Source of the DNA: Kumtagia sp044326205
Lineage (GTDB): Bacteria > Pseudomonadota > Alphaproteobacteria > Rhizobiales > Rhizobiaceae
Assembly: GCF_044326205.1 (NCBI RefSeq)
Contig: NZ_JBIRCY010000035.1
Span: 1 to 64,000 of the forward strand
DNA length: 64,000 nucleotides
Reading direction: 5' to 3'
Of this stretch, positions 26,660 through 35,746 are shown piece after piece; position 1 is the stretch's first letter; every line of letters starts with the position of its first letter. Below the pieces are notes generated by a model. That model had not been told where the DNA came from. It saw only the letters and a list, made by a program, of their open reading frames with translations, and made no database searches. The position numbers and the translations under genes were made by a program.

Positions 26660-29600
26660 ATGGCGGTTCTTCTCCTCCAGGCAGCCGGCGCCTATCTCGG
26701 CGGGCTGTTCGGTTCGATCGGCGGCGCGGTCGGCACGGCGGCAGGCGCGCTTGCGGGTTATGCGCTCGACCGCGCGTTGATCGACGGCACGCGACGCGTC
26801 GAGGGGCCACGGCTGGCCGGCGCGAGGCCTTTTTCAGCGGAGGAGGGCGCGGCCATCCCGCGCCTCTACGGCACCGCGCGGCTCGGTGGCACGATCATCT
26901 GGGCGACGCGTTTCGAGGAGACGAGCACGACCCGCCGGCAAGGCGGCAAGGGCGGCACCAAGGTCACCGAATACAGCTATTTCGCCAACGTCGCCTTCGC
27001 GCTCTGCGAGGGCGAGATCGCCGCGGTGCGCCGCGTCTGGGCGGACGGGCGGGAACTCGACCTGACCGGCATCGAAATGCGGGTGCATACGGGCGGCGCG
27101 GACCAGGCGCCGGACCCGCTGATTTCGGCCAAACAGGGCGCGGGCAACACGCCGGCCTATCGCGGCCTCGCCTATGCCGTGTTCGAGCGCCTGCCGCTCG
27201 GAGATTACGGAAACAGGATTCCGCAGATCCAGTTCGAGGTGCTGCGGCCGGTTGGCAGGCTGCGCCACGACATACGCGGCGTGGCGCTCATCCCCGGTTC
27301 GACGGAGTATGGGCTGGATCCGGACAAGGTGACCCGCAAGCTGCGGCCGGGCGAGACTGTGCCGGAAAACCGCCATGTCCTGTTTGCGTCGAGCGATCTC
27401 GCCGCCTCGCTCGACGAGTTGCAAGCGCTGTGCCCGAACCTCACCGATATCGCGCTGGTCGTCTCATGGTTCGCCGACGATCTGCGCGCAGGGTTTTGCT
27501 CGATCCGGCCGGGGGTGACCACCGCCAGCGGCGCTGGTTTCTCCAGACCCTGGATGGTTTCCGGCATTGGGCGCGTCGGGGCGCGAATCGTCTCAACGCA
27601 TGGCGGCGGGTCGGCCTATGGCGGGACGCCGACCGACCGTTCCGTGATGGCGGCGATCGCCGAGATCAAGGCGCGCGGCCTGAGGGTCGCGCTCTATCCG
27701 TTCGTGATGATGGATGTGGCTGGGGACAACGGCCTGCCCGACCCGCATGGCGGTGGTGAGCAGGCGGCCTATCCGTGGCGCGGCCGCATCTCGTGTTTTC
27801 CGGGACCGGACCAGCCGGATACCGCTGACAAGACGGCGGCGGCAAGGGCGCAGGTCGAATTGTTTTGCGGGTCCGCTGCGCCGGGGGATTTTTCGGAAGG
27901 AGATCACACGATCGCATTCGGCGGCGCCTCCGACGAATGGAGGTTCCGGCGGCTGATCCTGCACTATGCGCATCTGGCGGTTGTCGCCGGCGGCGTCGAC
28001 ACGTTCCTGATCGGCTCCGAACTGCGCGGCCTGACCACGCTGCGCGACGCGGCGAATGCCTTTCCATTCGTCGACGCGCTGTGCGAACTGGCTGACGAGG
28101 CCAAGGCGCTGCTCGGGCCGGACACCGACATCTGCTATGGCGCGGACTGGACGGAATATTTCGGCCACCAGCCGCAGGACGGCTCGGGTGATGTCTTCTT
28201 CCACCTCGATCCGCTTTGGTCGCGGCCATCTATCAGCGCCGTCGGCATCGACAATTACATGCCGCTGTCGGACTGGCGCGACGCCGACTACCGTTTCGGC
28301 AATCCGGACGAGGCGCGTGGGCCATACGATCCTGTTGCTTTACGTGCCGCGATCAATTCCGGCGAGGGGTTCGATTGGTATTACGCCAGTTTTGCCGACC
28401 GGCAGGCGCGGATACGCACGCCGATCACCGACGATGCTTTTGGAAAGCCTTGGACGTTCCGCTACAAGGATCTCGTCGGCTGGTGGTCGAACCAGCATTT
28501 CGACCGCATCGGTGGCGTCGAGGTTTTGACGCCGACGGACTGGGTGCCGCGTGGCAAGCCGATCTGGCTGACCGAACTCGGCTGCCCGGCGATCGACAAG
28601 GGGCCGAACCAGCCGAACGTTTTCGTCGATCCGAAGTCGAGCGAGAGTTTTACGCCCTATTTCTCCAGCGGCGGGCGCAGTGACCTCGCGCCAAAACGCT
28701 TTCTGGAGGCGCATGCCGCGCATTGGGATCCGGCGAGCCAAAATTTCGATCCGGCCGCAAATCCGCTGTCGCCGGTCTATGGCGGGCGGATGCTCGACCA
28801 CGAGCGCACTTGGGTCTGGTGCTGGGACGCGCGGCCGTTTCCGGCTTTTCCGTTGCAGGGGAACGTCTGGGCGGACGGCTCGAACTGGCATTTCGGGCAT
28901 TGGCTGAACGGCCGGCTGGAAGCGCCGGACCTGGGTTCCCTGATCAATGCGATCCTCGCCGATCATGGATTGCCGGCGGCTGATGTTTCGCTGGCCGATG
29001 GAACGCTGCAAGGATACGTCGTCGACGAGCCGGGTTCGGCGCGGACAGCGCTGGAGCCGTTGGCCGATCTCTACGGCCTTGCCGTTTGCGAGGATGCGGC
29101 GGGGCTGGCATTCTGGTCGATGCAGGCGCGTCCGGCCGCGCCGCTGGCGATCGACGAGATGGTCGTCGAGGACGGCGCGGCGATCATCGAAAAGGTGCGG
29201 GCGCCCGATCATGAATTGCCGGCCGAGGCGGTTCTGGTGTTCCGGGACCATCTTTCCGATTTCCAGACCGGGTCGGCGCGCAGCCTGAGGGCCGGCGCGA
29301 GCGGGCGGTTACAGCGGACGCTGAGCTTTCCGGGCATTCTGGAACGTGAGCAGGGTACGGCGCTTGTCACCGAGTGGCATCGGCGGCTGTGGGCCGGGCG
29401 CGAAAGCGTGTCGCTGTCGCTGGCGAATTATCGCGCGGGCTTCGAACCGGGTGCGGTGATATCGCTGCCGGACGGCGGTGGTTCGGAATTCATAGTCACC
29501 GAAGTCGAAGACGGCCTGGTGCGGCGGCTGAAAGCGCGCCGCATCGACCGGGCCGCTCCGGTTGCCTGGACAACGCCTCCGCAGGAAGCCGTCGAGATGC

Positions 29601-30559
29601 CGGCGATCCATGCCGGAAAACCCTACGCGCTGTTCCTGGACCTGCCGGCGCGAACTGCATCGACCGCGCCGCAGGACCATTTCCGCATCGCGGTGCGGCA
29701 AAAGCCTTGGAAGAGCCAGGTTTTGCTTGCCTCGCCAGAGGATACCGGCTTCTCCGTGCGGGCGACGATCGAAAGGCCCGCCGACCTCGGCGAGTTGCTG
29801 GAGCCGCTGTCGGCGGGAAGCTTCGAGGGGCGGGTCGACCATGCGAAAACCATCACGGTCGCGTTGTTCGACGCAGAGGCCGCGAGCGTCAGCCGGCTGC
29901 AACTGCTCAATGGCGCGAACGTTGCCGCAGTCCGGTCGGATGTCGGTGTCTGGGAGATTTTGCAGTTCGAAACGGCCGAGGAGATTTCCGCGGGTGTCTG
30001 GGTGCTGGCTGGACTACTGAGAGGGCAACTCGGAACCGGCGACGCCATGGCTTCTGGCGCCGCGGCGGGCTCGCCCTTCGTCATTCTGGACGACAGGGTG
30101 AAATCCGCCGGGCTGCTTGCCAGTGAGATCGGCCTCCCGCTCAACTGGCGCGTCGGACCTTCCGGCGTGGTCATTTCCGAAGATACCTTCGCCGACCATT
30201 CCGAGGCTGGGGGTCTGCGCGCACGGCTGCCGCTTGCACCGGTTCATCTGCGATGCCGGCCGGGTTCGAGTGGCGACCTTGCCTTTTCGTGGGTCCGGCG
30301 CGGCCGCATCGACGCCGACGACTGGGAAGCCACGGACATCCCGCTCGGCGAGGAGCGGGAGGAATATCGTATCGATGTGTCGGCCGTGGGTGGGCCTGTC
30401 GTGCGTTCGGAAACGGTGACGCTTCCGAACTGGACCTATGCCAGCGGCGATATCGCCGCCGATTTCGGCGGAACGCCTGCCGAGATCGACGTCGCGGTGC
30501 GCCAGCTCAGCCTGTCGGCCGGCTGGGGAATTTCCGCTTCGCGCCGATTCATTCTCTGA
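26660..30559 (+). CDS. GTA baseplate multidomain / host-specificity protein (g15-like)
   Basis: A 1299-residue protein, the largest of the cluster, forming the tail tip that meets the recipient surface. Residues 1-45 contain a glycine-rich hydrophobic stretch (GGLFGSIGGAVGTAAGALAG). Residues about 230-730 form the TIM-barrel-like GTA domain (DICYGADWTEYFGHQPQDG, FHLDPLWS, WLTELGCPAIDKGPNQPN). From about 780 to 950 is a phage tail tip domain, followed by beta-rich segments. Length matches the GTA family. It is the last of the collinear structural genes. Confidence 0.93.
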   Translation: MAVLLLQAAGAYLGGLFGSIGGAVGTAAGALAGYALDRALIDGTRRVEGPRLAGARPFSAEEGAAIPRLYGTARLGGTIIWATRFEETSTTRRQGGKGGTKVTEYSYFANVAFALCEGEIAAVRRVWADGRELDLTGIEMRVHTGGADQAPDPLISAKQGAGNTPAYRGLAYAVFERLPLGDYGNRIPQIQFEVLRPVGRLRHDIRGVALIPGSTEYGLDPDKVTRKLRPGETVPENRHVLFASSDLAASLDELQALCPNLTDIALVVSWFADDLRAGFCSIRPGVTTASGAGFSRPWMVSGIGRVGARIVSTHGGGSAYGGTPTDRSVMAAIAEIKARGLRVALYPFVMMDVAGDNGLPDPHGGGEQAAYPWRGRISCFPGPDQPDTADKTAAARAQVELFCGSAAPGDFSEGDHTIAFGGASDEWRFRRLILHYAHLAVVAGGVDTFLIGSELRGLTTLRDAANAFPFVDALCELADEAKALLGPDTDICYGADWTEYFGHQPQDGSGDVFFHLDPLWSRPSISAVGIDNYMPLSDWRDADYRFGNPDEARGPYDPVALRAAINSGEGFDWYYASFADRQARIRTPITDDAFGKPWTFRYKDLVGWWSNQHFDRIGGVEVLTPTDWVPRGKPIWLTELGCPAIDKGPNQPNVFVDPKSSESFTPYFSSGGRSDLAPKRFLEAHAAHWDPASQNFDPAANPLSPVYGGRMLDHERTWVWCWDARPFPAFPLQGNVWADGSNWHFGHWLNGRLEAPDLGSLINAILADHGLPAADVSLADGTLQGYVVDEPGSARTALEPLADLYGLAVCEDAAGLAFWSMQARPAAPLAIDEMVVEDGAAIIEKVRAPDHELPAEAVLVFRDHLSDFQTGSARSLRAGASGRLQRTLSFPGILEREQGTALVTEWHRRLWAGRESVSLSLANYRAGFEPGAVISLPDGGGSEFIVTEVEDGLVRRLKARRIDRAAPVAWTTPPQEAVEMPAIHAGKPYALFLDLPARTASTAPQDHFRIAVRQKPWKSQVLLASPEDTGFSVRATIERPADLGELLEPLSAGSFEGRVDHAKTITVALFDAEAASVSRLQLLNGANVAAVRSDVGVWEILQFETAEEISAGVWVLAGLLRGQLGTGDAMASGAAAGSPFVILDDRVKSAGLLASEIGLPLNWRVGPSGVVISEDTFADHSEAGGLRARLPLAPVHLRCRPGSSGDLAFSWVRRGRIDADDWEATDIPLGEEREEYRIDVSAVGGPVVRSETVTLPNWTYASGDIAADFGGTPAEIDVAVRQLSLSAGWGISASRRFIL

Positions 30560-30592
30560 ATTCCCATCCATAAACCGTTGAAAGGAAAAGAA

Positions 30593-30799
30593 ATGACTGA
30601 CAGCAAACCCTGGTATCTTTCGCGCACGATCTGGGCCGCCATTGTAACGATTGTGACAGCGATGCTCGGCCTGCTTGGCGTGCCGCTGGACGGTTTCGAC
30701 GAGGCGGGTTTTGTCGACGCGCTGCTGCAGGCGGTGGCGGCAGTGGCTGGCGTCGTGGCGCTGATGGGGAGGTTGTACGCGCAATCGCGGATCGGGTGA
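30593..30799 (+). CDS. Small two-helix membrane protein, holin-like
   Basis: A 68-residue protein with two hydrophobic helices (residues about 12-32 and 45-63) and a short polar N-terminus (MTDSKPWYLSRTIW). The pattern KPWYxSRTIWAAIV is common in small phage membrane proteins near lysis genes. AAAGGAAAAG sets ATG 30593. It lies 33 bases after the baseplate gene. A holin role is inferred; no endolysin is adjacent. Confidence 0.6.
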   Translation: MTDSKPWYLSRTIWAAIVTIVTAMLGLLGVPLDGFDEAGFVDALLQAVAAVAGVVALMGRLYAQSRIG

Positions 30800-30888
30800 A
30801 AGGCAGGTCGGCGGAAGCAACTCGCTTGTCTTGCTATTATAAGGATTCGTTCATTCCGCGTTCAGCAGGAATGGGTTAGAACCACAGC

Positions 30889-31194
30889 ATGACACGGCTC
30901 CTGTCCCTTTTCCGGCCCGGCCTCGCGGCGCTCTGCGTCGCGGCGATGTTTGCGACGCACGCAAATGCCGCGCCGGCTTTTGTGCCGGCGCCTGATCATG
31001 GACAGCCGACGGCCCTGGTCCAGTCGGATTGCTATGCCATCGGCCAGCAGGTGGCCGAACAGAAGGGCGGCACGCTGGCGCGCGCCAGCCAGTCGACCAA
31101 AGGCGGCCAGCCGGTCTGCGTCATCGTCGTGCTGGTGCCGGGCAAGGACGGGCAGCGGCCGCGCCGCACCGAGATCGTCGTGCCGCTGAACTGA
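30889..31194 (+). CDS. feuN: Small exported protein, probable FeuN
   Basis: A 101-residue protein with a signal peptide (hydrophobic residues 8-24, cleavage near ANA-AP at 27-28) and two cysteines (Cys46, Cys75) that may form a disulfide in the periplasm. It lies directly before feuP-feuQ. In Sinorhizobium meliloti FeuN, a small exported protein in this place, restrains FeuQ signalling and its loss is lethal through overactive FeuPQ. The assignment rests on size, export signal and position. The end KDGQRPRRTEIVVP is conserved-looking and basic. Confidence 0.7.
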   Translation: MTRLLSLFRPGLAALCVAAMFATHANAAPAFVPAPDHGQPTALVQSDCYAIGQQVAEQKGGTLARASQSTKGGQPVCVIVVLVPGKDGQRPRRTEIVVPLN

Positions 31195-31254
31195 GGGCAG
31201 GCGATTTCACGTTGTGCCGCCGCTTCTGTACGAACCTGACTGAAAATCTGCCAA

Positions 31255-31349
31255 GGCGTGGTGCAATGGCAATTTCTAGCGCTTCCGCTCCTCGCATATC
31301 CGAGCGCATGCTGAACGGCGGTTCTCAAAATTGCCATTTTCGCTACGCC
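31255..31349. promoter_or_regulatory. Long inverted repeat between feuN and feuP
   Basis: AATGGCAATTT (31265-31275) and AAATTGCCATT (31328-31338) are perfect 11-bp arms. Similarity extends outward to a GGCGT block on each side (31255-31259 and 31345-31349). The spacer is 52 bases. It may be a pair of regulator sites or a stem in the leader of feuP. Confidence 0.45.
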
Positions 31350-31407
31350 CTGACGAATTCTGAGTCAGACTCTAAGATGAGCTTCCCGAATTCGGACGGA
31401 TGATTCC

Positions 31408-32073
31408 ATGCGCATACTCGTCGTCGAGGATGACAAGGACCTGAACCGGCAGCTGACCCAGGCGCTGGGCGATGCCGGTTACGTGGTCGACAAGGCCTTC
31501 GACGGCGAGGAGGGACATTTCCTCGGTGACACCGAGCCCTATGACGCGGTGGTGCTGGATGTCGGCCTGCCGCAGATGGACGGCATCAGCGTCGTCGAGC
31601 GCTGGCGGCGCGCCGGCCGAAAAATGCCGGTGCTGATCCTGACCGCGCGCGATCGGTGGAGCGACAAGGTGTCGGGCATCGACGCCGGCGCGGACGACTA
31701 TGTGACGAAACCCTTCCACATCGAGGAAGTGCTGGCTAGGCTGCGCGCGCTAATCCGGCGCGCCGCCGGCCATGCGTCATCCGAACTGACCTGCGGTCCG
31801 CTTCGGCTGGATACAAAAGCCTCCAAGGCGGACATGGACGGCACGCCGCTGAAACTCACGTCGCATGAGTTCCGGCTGCTGGCCTATCTGATGCACCACA
31901 TGGGTGAGGTCGTGTCGCGGACAGAACTCGTCGAGCACCTCTACGACCAGGATTTCGACCGCGATTCCAACACGATCGAGGTGTTTGTTGGCCGTCTCCG
32001 CAAGAAGATGGGCATCGACATGATCGAGACGGTGCGCGGCATGGGCTACCGCATGCGCGAGCCGGAGGCGTGA
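31408..32073 (+). CDS. feuP: Response regulator FeuP (OmpR family)
   Basis: A 221-residue DNA-binding response regulator. The receiver domain (1-115) has the acidic pair Glu7-Asp8-Asp9, phospho-acceptor Asp51 and Lys101. The winged-helix domain (130-218) follows. In rhizobia FeuPQ controls export of cyclic glucans (ndvA) and osmotic adaptation, and was first linked to iron uptake in Rhizobium leguminosarum next to cycHJKL, the arrangement seen here. The stop overlaps the kinase start (GTGA). Confidence 0.88.
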   Translation: MRILVVEDDKDLNRQLTQALGDAGYVVDKAFDGEEGHFLGDTEPYDAVVLDVGLPQMDGISVVERWRRAGRKMPVLILTARDRWSDKVSGIDAGADDYVTKPFHIEEVLARLRALIRRAAGHASSELTCGPLRLDTKASKADMDGTPLKLTSHEFRLLAYLMHHMGEVVSRTELVEHLYDQDFDRDSNTIEVFVGRLRKKMGIDMIETVRGMGYRMREPEA

Positions 32074-33491
32074 CGGCTGAACCCGGCAAAGCCACACTCC
32101 GCCGGCGGGTCTGGCCGCAATCGTTGACGCCGCGGTCGCTGGCATTCCGCGTCGTCGCCTTCTCCACCATCTGGGCGATCGTCACGCTCATCGTCATCTA
32201 CACGGTGATCGCCGCGCTCTATCGCGAGACCAGCGAGCGCGGTTTCGACAGCCTGCTTTCGGCGCATCTCTTCAACCTCATCGGCTCGGTCGGCGTCTCG
32301 CAGTCCGGCACGCTGACCGGCGCGCCCGACCTCGGCGATTTGCGTTTTTCGGAACCGCAATCCGGCTGGTATTGGGAGGTTGAGCCTATCTCAGAGGGAC
32401 TGACCGGACGCTTGCGTTCGCTGTCGATGACGCAGTCCGTTCCGTCGCCGGGAATCGCCGAAGCGCCGTTCAATTCCAGCTTCCAGCGCAACTACATCAC
32501 CGCCGGCATCGGCGGCGAGGAGCTCGAGGTTTTCGAGAGCGAATTCGTGCTCGACGCACAGAACCGCGTGGCGCGCTTTCGTGTCATGGGAAATCGCAGC
32601 GAGCTGGAAAACGAGATCGCCATCTTCGAATGGCGGCTCTTCACCTACCTGTCGCTGTTCGGCGTCGGCATGATCGCCATCAACGCTGTAGCCATCCTGT
32701 TCGGGCTGCGGCCTTTGGGACGTGTGCGCCAGGCGCTGGCGCAGGTGCGCGAGGGCACGGCGCAGCGGCTGGGGGGCCGATTTCCGACCGAGATCGAGCC
32801 GCTGGCGAACGAGACCAATGCGCTGATCGAGAACAACCGCCGCATCGTCGAGCGCTCGCGCACGCAGGTTGGCAATCTTGCGCATTCGCTGAAGACGCCG
32901 CTGGCGGTGCTTCTCAACGAGGCGCGGGCGCTTGGCGGCGACAAGGGCAGGATCATCGGCGAACAGGCCACGGCCATGCAAAGCCAGCTCGAACATTATT
33001 TGCAGCGGGCGCGCATCGCCGCGCAGCGCGACAGCGTCGTCTACCGCACGCCGGTGACGCCCCTGCTGGAGCGCCTGGTTCGTGTGATGGCGAAGCTCAA
33101 CACCGGGATGACGGTGACGTTCGTCCCGCCTGGCGAGGAAATGATTTTTGCCGGTGAGCGTGAGGATCTGGAGGAGATCGTCGGCAATCTCATGGAAAAC
33201 GCGGTGAAATGGGGACTGCGGCGGGTGACGGTCTCACTGGCAGCCGCTCCTCCGGTCGACGACCACGCGATGCTTTCGATCGTCATCGAGGATGACGGGC
33301 CGGGCATTCCCGACGACAAGGCGCGCGAGGTGATGAAGCGCGGCAAGCGGCTGGACGAGACCAAGCCCGGCAGCGGCCTTGGCCTCGCCATCGTCTCCGA
33401 GCTGGTCAATGAATATGGCGGACGGATCGAACTAGGCCGCTCCTCGCTGGGTGGGCTGAAGGCTGTTGTCCTGCTGCGCCGTGTCGAGTAG
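32070..33491 (+). CDS. feuQ: Sensor histidine kinase FeuQ
   Basis: A 473-residue membrane kinase: transmembrane helix at about 29-50, periplasmic sensor 51-188, second helix 190-212, HAMP, dimerisation domain with His272 in NLAHSLKTPLAVL, and an ATPase domain with the N-box NLMENAVKWG and DDGPGIPDD. The GTG start overlaps the feuP stop. FeuN would act on the periplasmic sensor. The N-terminal part before the first helix is cytoplasmic. Confidence 0.87.
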   Translation: MTAEPGKATLRRRVWPQSLTPRSLAFRVVAFSTIWAIVTLIVIYTVIAALYRETSERGFDSLLSAHLFNLIGSVGVSQSGTLTGAPDLGDLRFSEPQSGWYWEVEPISEGLTGRLRSLSMTQSVPSPGIAEAPFNSSFQRNYITAGIGGEELEVFESEFVLDAQNRVARFRVMGNRSELENEIAIFEWRLFTYLSLFGVGMIAINAVAILFGLRPLGRVRQALAQVREGTAQRLGGRFPTEIEPLANETNALIENNRRIVERSRTQVGNLAHSLKTPLAVLLNEARALGGDKGRIIGEQATAMQSQLEHYLQRARIAAQRDSVVYRTPVTPLLERLVRVMAKLNTGMTVTFVPPGEEMIFAGEREDLEEIVGNLMENAVKWGLRRVTVSLAAAPPVDDHAMLSIVIEDDGPGIPDDKAREVMKRGKRLDETKPGSGLGLAIVSELVNEYGGRIELGRSSLGGLKAVVLLRRVE

Positions 33492-33597
33492 ACAGTCGAT
33501 AGGCCAAATGCATGCGGCGGCGGCCAAATTTCGGCCCGATATCAACAGTATCGCGGCGGCGTTCCTATGCCGCGGGCGGCCTCGATCGGTGGTGGTG

Positions 33598-34020
33598 ATG
33601 ACGATTCGGATGGCGCTGCTTGCTGGTTTGCTTGCCCTCGCGGGCTGCGGGACGACGTCCGGTCTCGGCGGCAAGCCCGGCGGCCCGACGGTTGAGCCCC
33701 CGCCCGTGACCGGCGGCAAGGCGAGCATGGTCGGCGGGCTGGTCGCCGGCGACATCGGAAAAGGCCTGAATTCCGGCGACAGGCGCAAGGCGCTGGAGGC
33801 CGAGTACCGTGCCCTGGAATATACCCAAAGCGGCCAGAAGGTGAGCTGGACCGGCGATAGCTCCGGCCGCTCGGGCGACGTGGTTCCCGCGCAGCCCTAT
33901 CGGGTGGGGTCGCAAGACTGCCGGCAATACACGCACACGATCGTGATCGACGGAACGACGCGGACTGCGCGCGGCACCGCCTGCCGCAATACCGACGGAA
34001 GCTGGGCCACCCTGAGCTGA
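33598..34020 (+). CDS. Outer-membrane lipoprotein, 17-kDa surface antigen-like
   Basis: A 140-residue lipoprotein. The signal peptide ends in LALAGC, with lipidation at Cys17. A glycine-rich region (ASMVGGLVAGDIGKGL) follows, then the C-terminal CRQYTHTIVIDGTTRTARGTAC typical of RT0821/Lpp0805 surface proteins. The longer frame from 33466 lacks these features, so ATG 33598 is used. Function unknown; it lies between feuQ and ccmI on the same strand. Confidence 0.82.
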   Translation: MTIRMALLAGLLALAGCGTTSGLGGKPGGPTVEPPPVTGGKASMVGGLVAGDIGKGLNSGDRRKALEAEYRALEYTQSGQKVSWTGDSSGRSGDVVPAQPYRVGSQDCRQYTHTIVIDGTTRTARGTACRNTDGSWATLS

Positions 34021-34149
34021 GTTCCGCCACTTTTCCGGTCATCATGGCCTGAATCTCGGCATGCAACGAGTGGCTCGCCGCGCCGGCAGTCAATCAGCCG
34101 CAGCGGCCGCGAGTTGGCAGGCCGCGACGGGACGGGTATTGAGAGGCCC

Positions 34150-35286
34150 ATGCTGTTCTGGATCGTCGCCGCGCTGCTGACACTGGCCGCCAGCCTGGCG
34201 GTCATGCTGCCGCTGAGCGGGCGCAAGCCGCGGGCCGACGTCGGGCAGGATCACGACATCGAAGTCTATCGCGACCAATTGAGCGAGCTCGACCGCGATG
34301 CGGGGCGAGGACTGATCGGCAAGACGGAAGCCGAAGAGGCGCGCGCCGAGATTGGCCGGCGCATTCTCAAGCTTGCTGGCACTAGGGACGGGGAAGCGAA
34401 GACGGGTGGCAGTTCGCTCGCGCGCATGGTCGGTGCGGCGGCGGTGCTGGCGGTGCCGATCGTCAGTTGGGGGCTATACGCGACGCTCGGCTCGCCCTTG
34501 CTGCCCGGACAGCCGCTCAGCGCCCGTCTCCAGACCGACCCCGCCGAGAATACGATGGCCGAACTCGTCGCCCGCGCCGAGGGCCATCTTTCTTCCAATC
34601 CGGAAGATGGCCGTGGCTGGGACGTTCTGGCGCCGATCTATCTTCGCATGGGCCGTTTCGCCGATTCCGTCGCCGCTTACCGAAACGCGATCCGCCTGCT
34701 AGGCGAGAGCGGAGACAGGCTTGCCGGCCTGGGCGAGGCCATAGCGAACGCCGCCGGCGGCATCGTTACCGCCGAGGCGCAGGAGACTTTCCGTAAGGCA
34801 GCCGCGATCGATCCGAACAATTCCAAGTCGCGTTTCTATCTGGCCACGGCGCTGGCGCAGGAAGGCCGGATGCAGGATGCTGCGTCAGCATGGCAACTGA
34901 TGCTGGCCGACCTGCAGGCCGACAGCCCGTGGCGCGTTCCGGTGCAGGAAGCGATCGCCGAGGCCGGACGCCGCATCGCTGCTGCCGAAAGACCCGCCGC
35001 GCCAGGTCCGTCCGCCGATGAGGTCGACGCGGCTGCATCGATGTCGCAGGCAGACCGCACCGCGATGATCGAGCAGATGGTGAACGGTCTCGACGCGAAG
35101 CTGCGTCAGAATCCGCTCGACCCGGAAGGCTGGATGCGGCTGGTTCGTTCTTATGTCGTGCTTGGCAAGACCGACGAGGCGCGCGAGGCTCTCGGACGCG
35201 GCCTCCAGGCGCTGGGCGGCGGCAGCGAGGACGGCAAGCGGCTGTCGGCGCTCGCAACGTCGCTTGGCCTTTCCTCGACGGAATGA
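34150..35286 (+). CDS. ccmI: Cytochrome c biogenesis protein CcmI (CycH)
   Basis: A 378-residue inner-membrane protein that holds apocytochrome c for haem ligation. It has an N-terminal helix (1-20), a cytoplasmic segment with the family motif DIEVYRDQLSELDRDAGRGLI, a second helix near 95-115, and a periplasmic TPR region. GAGAGG lies before ATG 34150. First gene of ccmI-E-F-H. Confidence 0.92.
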   Translation: MLFWIVAALLTLAASLAVMLPLSGRKPRADVGQDHDIEVYRDQLSELDRDAGRGLIGKTEAEEARAEIGRRILKLAGTRDGEAKTGGSSLARMVGAAAVLAVPIVSWGLYATLGSPLLPGQPLSARLQTDPAENTMAELVARAEGHLSSNPEDGRGWDVLAPIYLRMGRFADSVAAYRNAIRLLGESGDRLAGLGEAIANAAGGIVTAEAQETFRKAAAIDPNNSKSRFYLATALAQEGRMQDAASAWQLMLADLQADSPWRVPVQEAIAEAGRRIAAAERPAAPGPSADEVDAAASMSQADRTAMIEQMVNGLDAKLRQNPLDPEGWMRLVRSYVVLGKTDEAREALGRGLQALGGGSEDGKRLSALATSLGLSSTE

Positions 35287-35293
35287 GATTTTG

Positions 35294-35746
35294 ATGACGC
35301 GCAAGCAGAAAAGACTGTCGGTCATCGCTGGCGCCCTGGCTTTCCTCGGCGCGGCGACCGCGCTCACCTTCTACGCGCTCGGCCAAAAAGCGTCGTTCTT
35401 CTACATGCCGGCGGAGTTGCAGGCGGCGACGCTCGAGCCCGGCCAGCGCATCCGCCTCGGCGGGTTGGTCGAGGAAGGCACGGTCAAGCGGGGGCAGGGC
35501 ACGGAGGTATCCTTCGCGATCACTGACAAGGACAAATCCGTTCCCGTCGCCTATGTCGGCATCCTGCCTGACCTCTTTCGCGAGGGGCAGGGCGTCATCG
35601 CTGAGGGCACGATGCGCGCCGACGGTGTGTTCGCCGCCGACAGCGTGCTTGCCAAGCACGACGAGAACTATATGCCCAAGGAGGTCGCCGACAGCCTGAA
35701 GGCCAAGGGCGTCTGGCAGGACGAGACCGTGAGGCCGGGCTCATGA
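35294..35746 (+). CDS. ccmE: Haem chaperone CcmE (CycJ)
   Basis: A 150-residue periplasmic haem chaperone anchored by an N-terminal helix (8-28). His122 in LAKHDENYMP binds haem covalently and Tyr126 is the axial ligand. ATG 35294 is seven bases after ccmI; the end overlaps ccmF (ATGA). Confidence 0.95.
   Translation: MTRKQKRLSVIAGALAFLGAATALTFYALGQKASFFYMPAELQAATLEPGQRIRLGGLVEEGTVKRGQGTEVSFAITDKDKSVPVAYVGILPDLFREGQGVIAEGTMRADGVFAADSVLAKHDENYMPKEVADSLKAKGVWQDETVRPGS

Noticed and set aside
26557..27759. A 400-codon plus-strand frame inside the baseplate gene
   Set aside because: Out-of-frame shadow of the 1299-residue protein.
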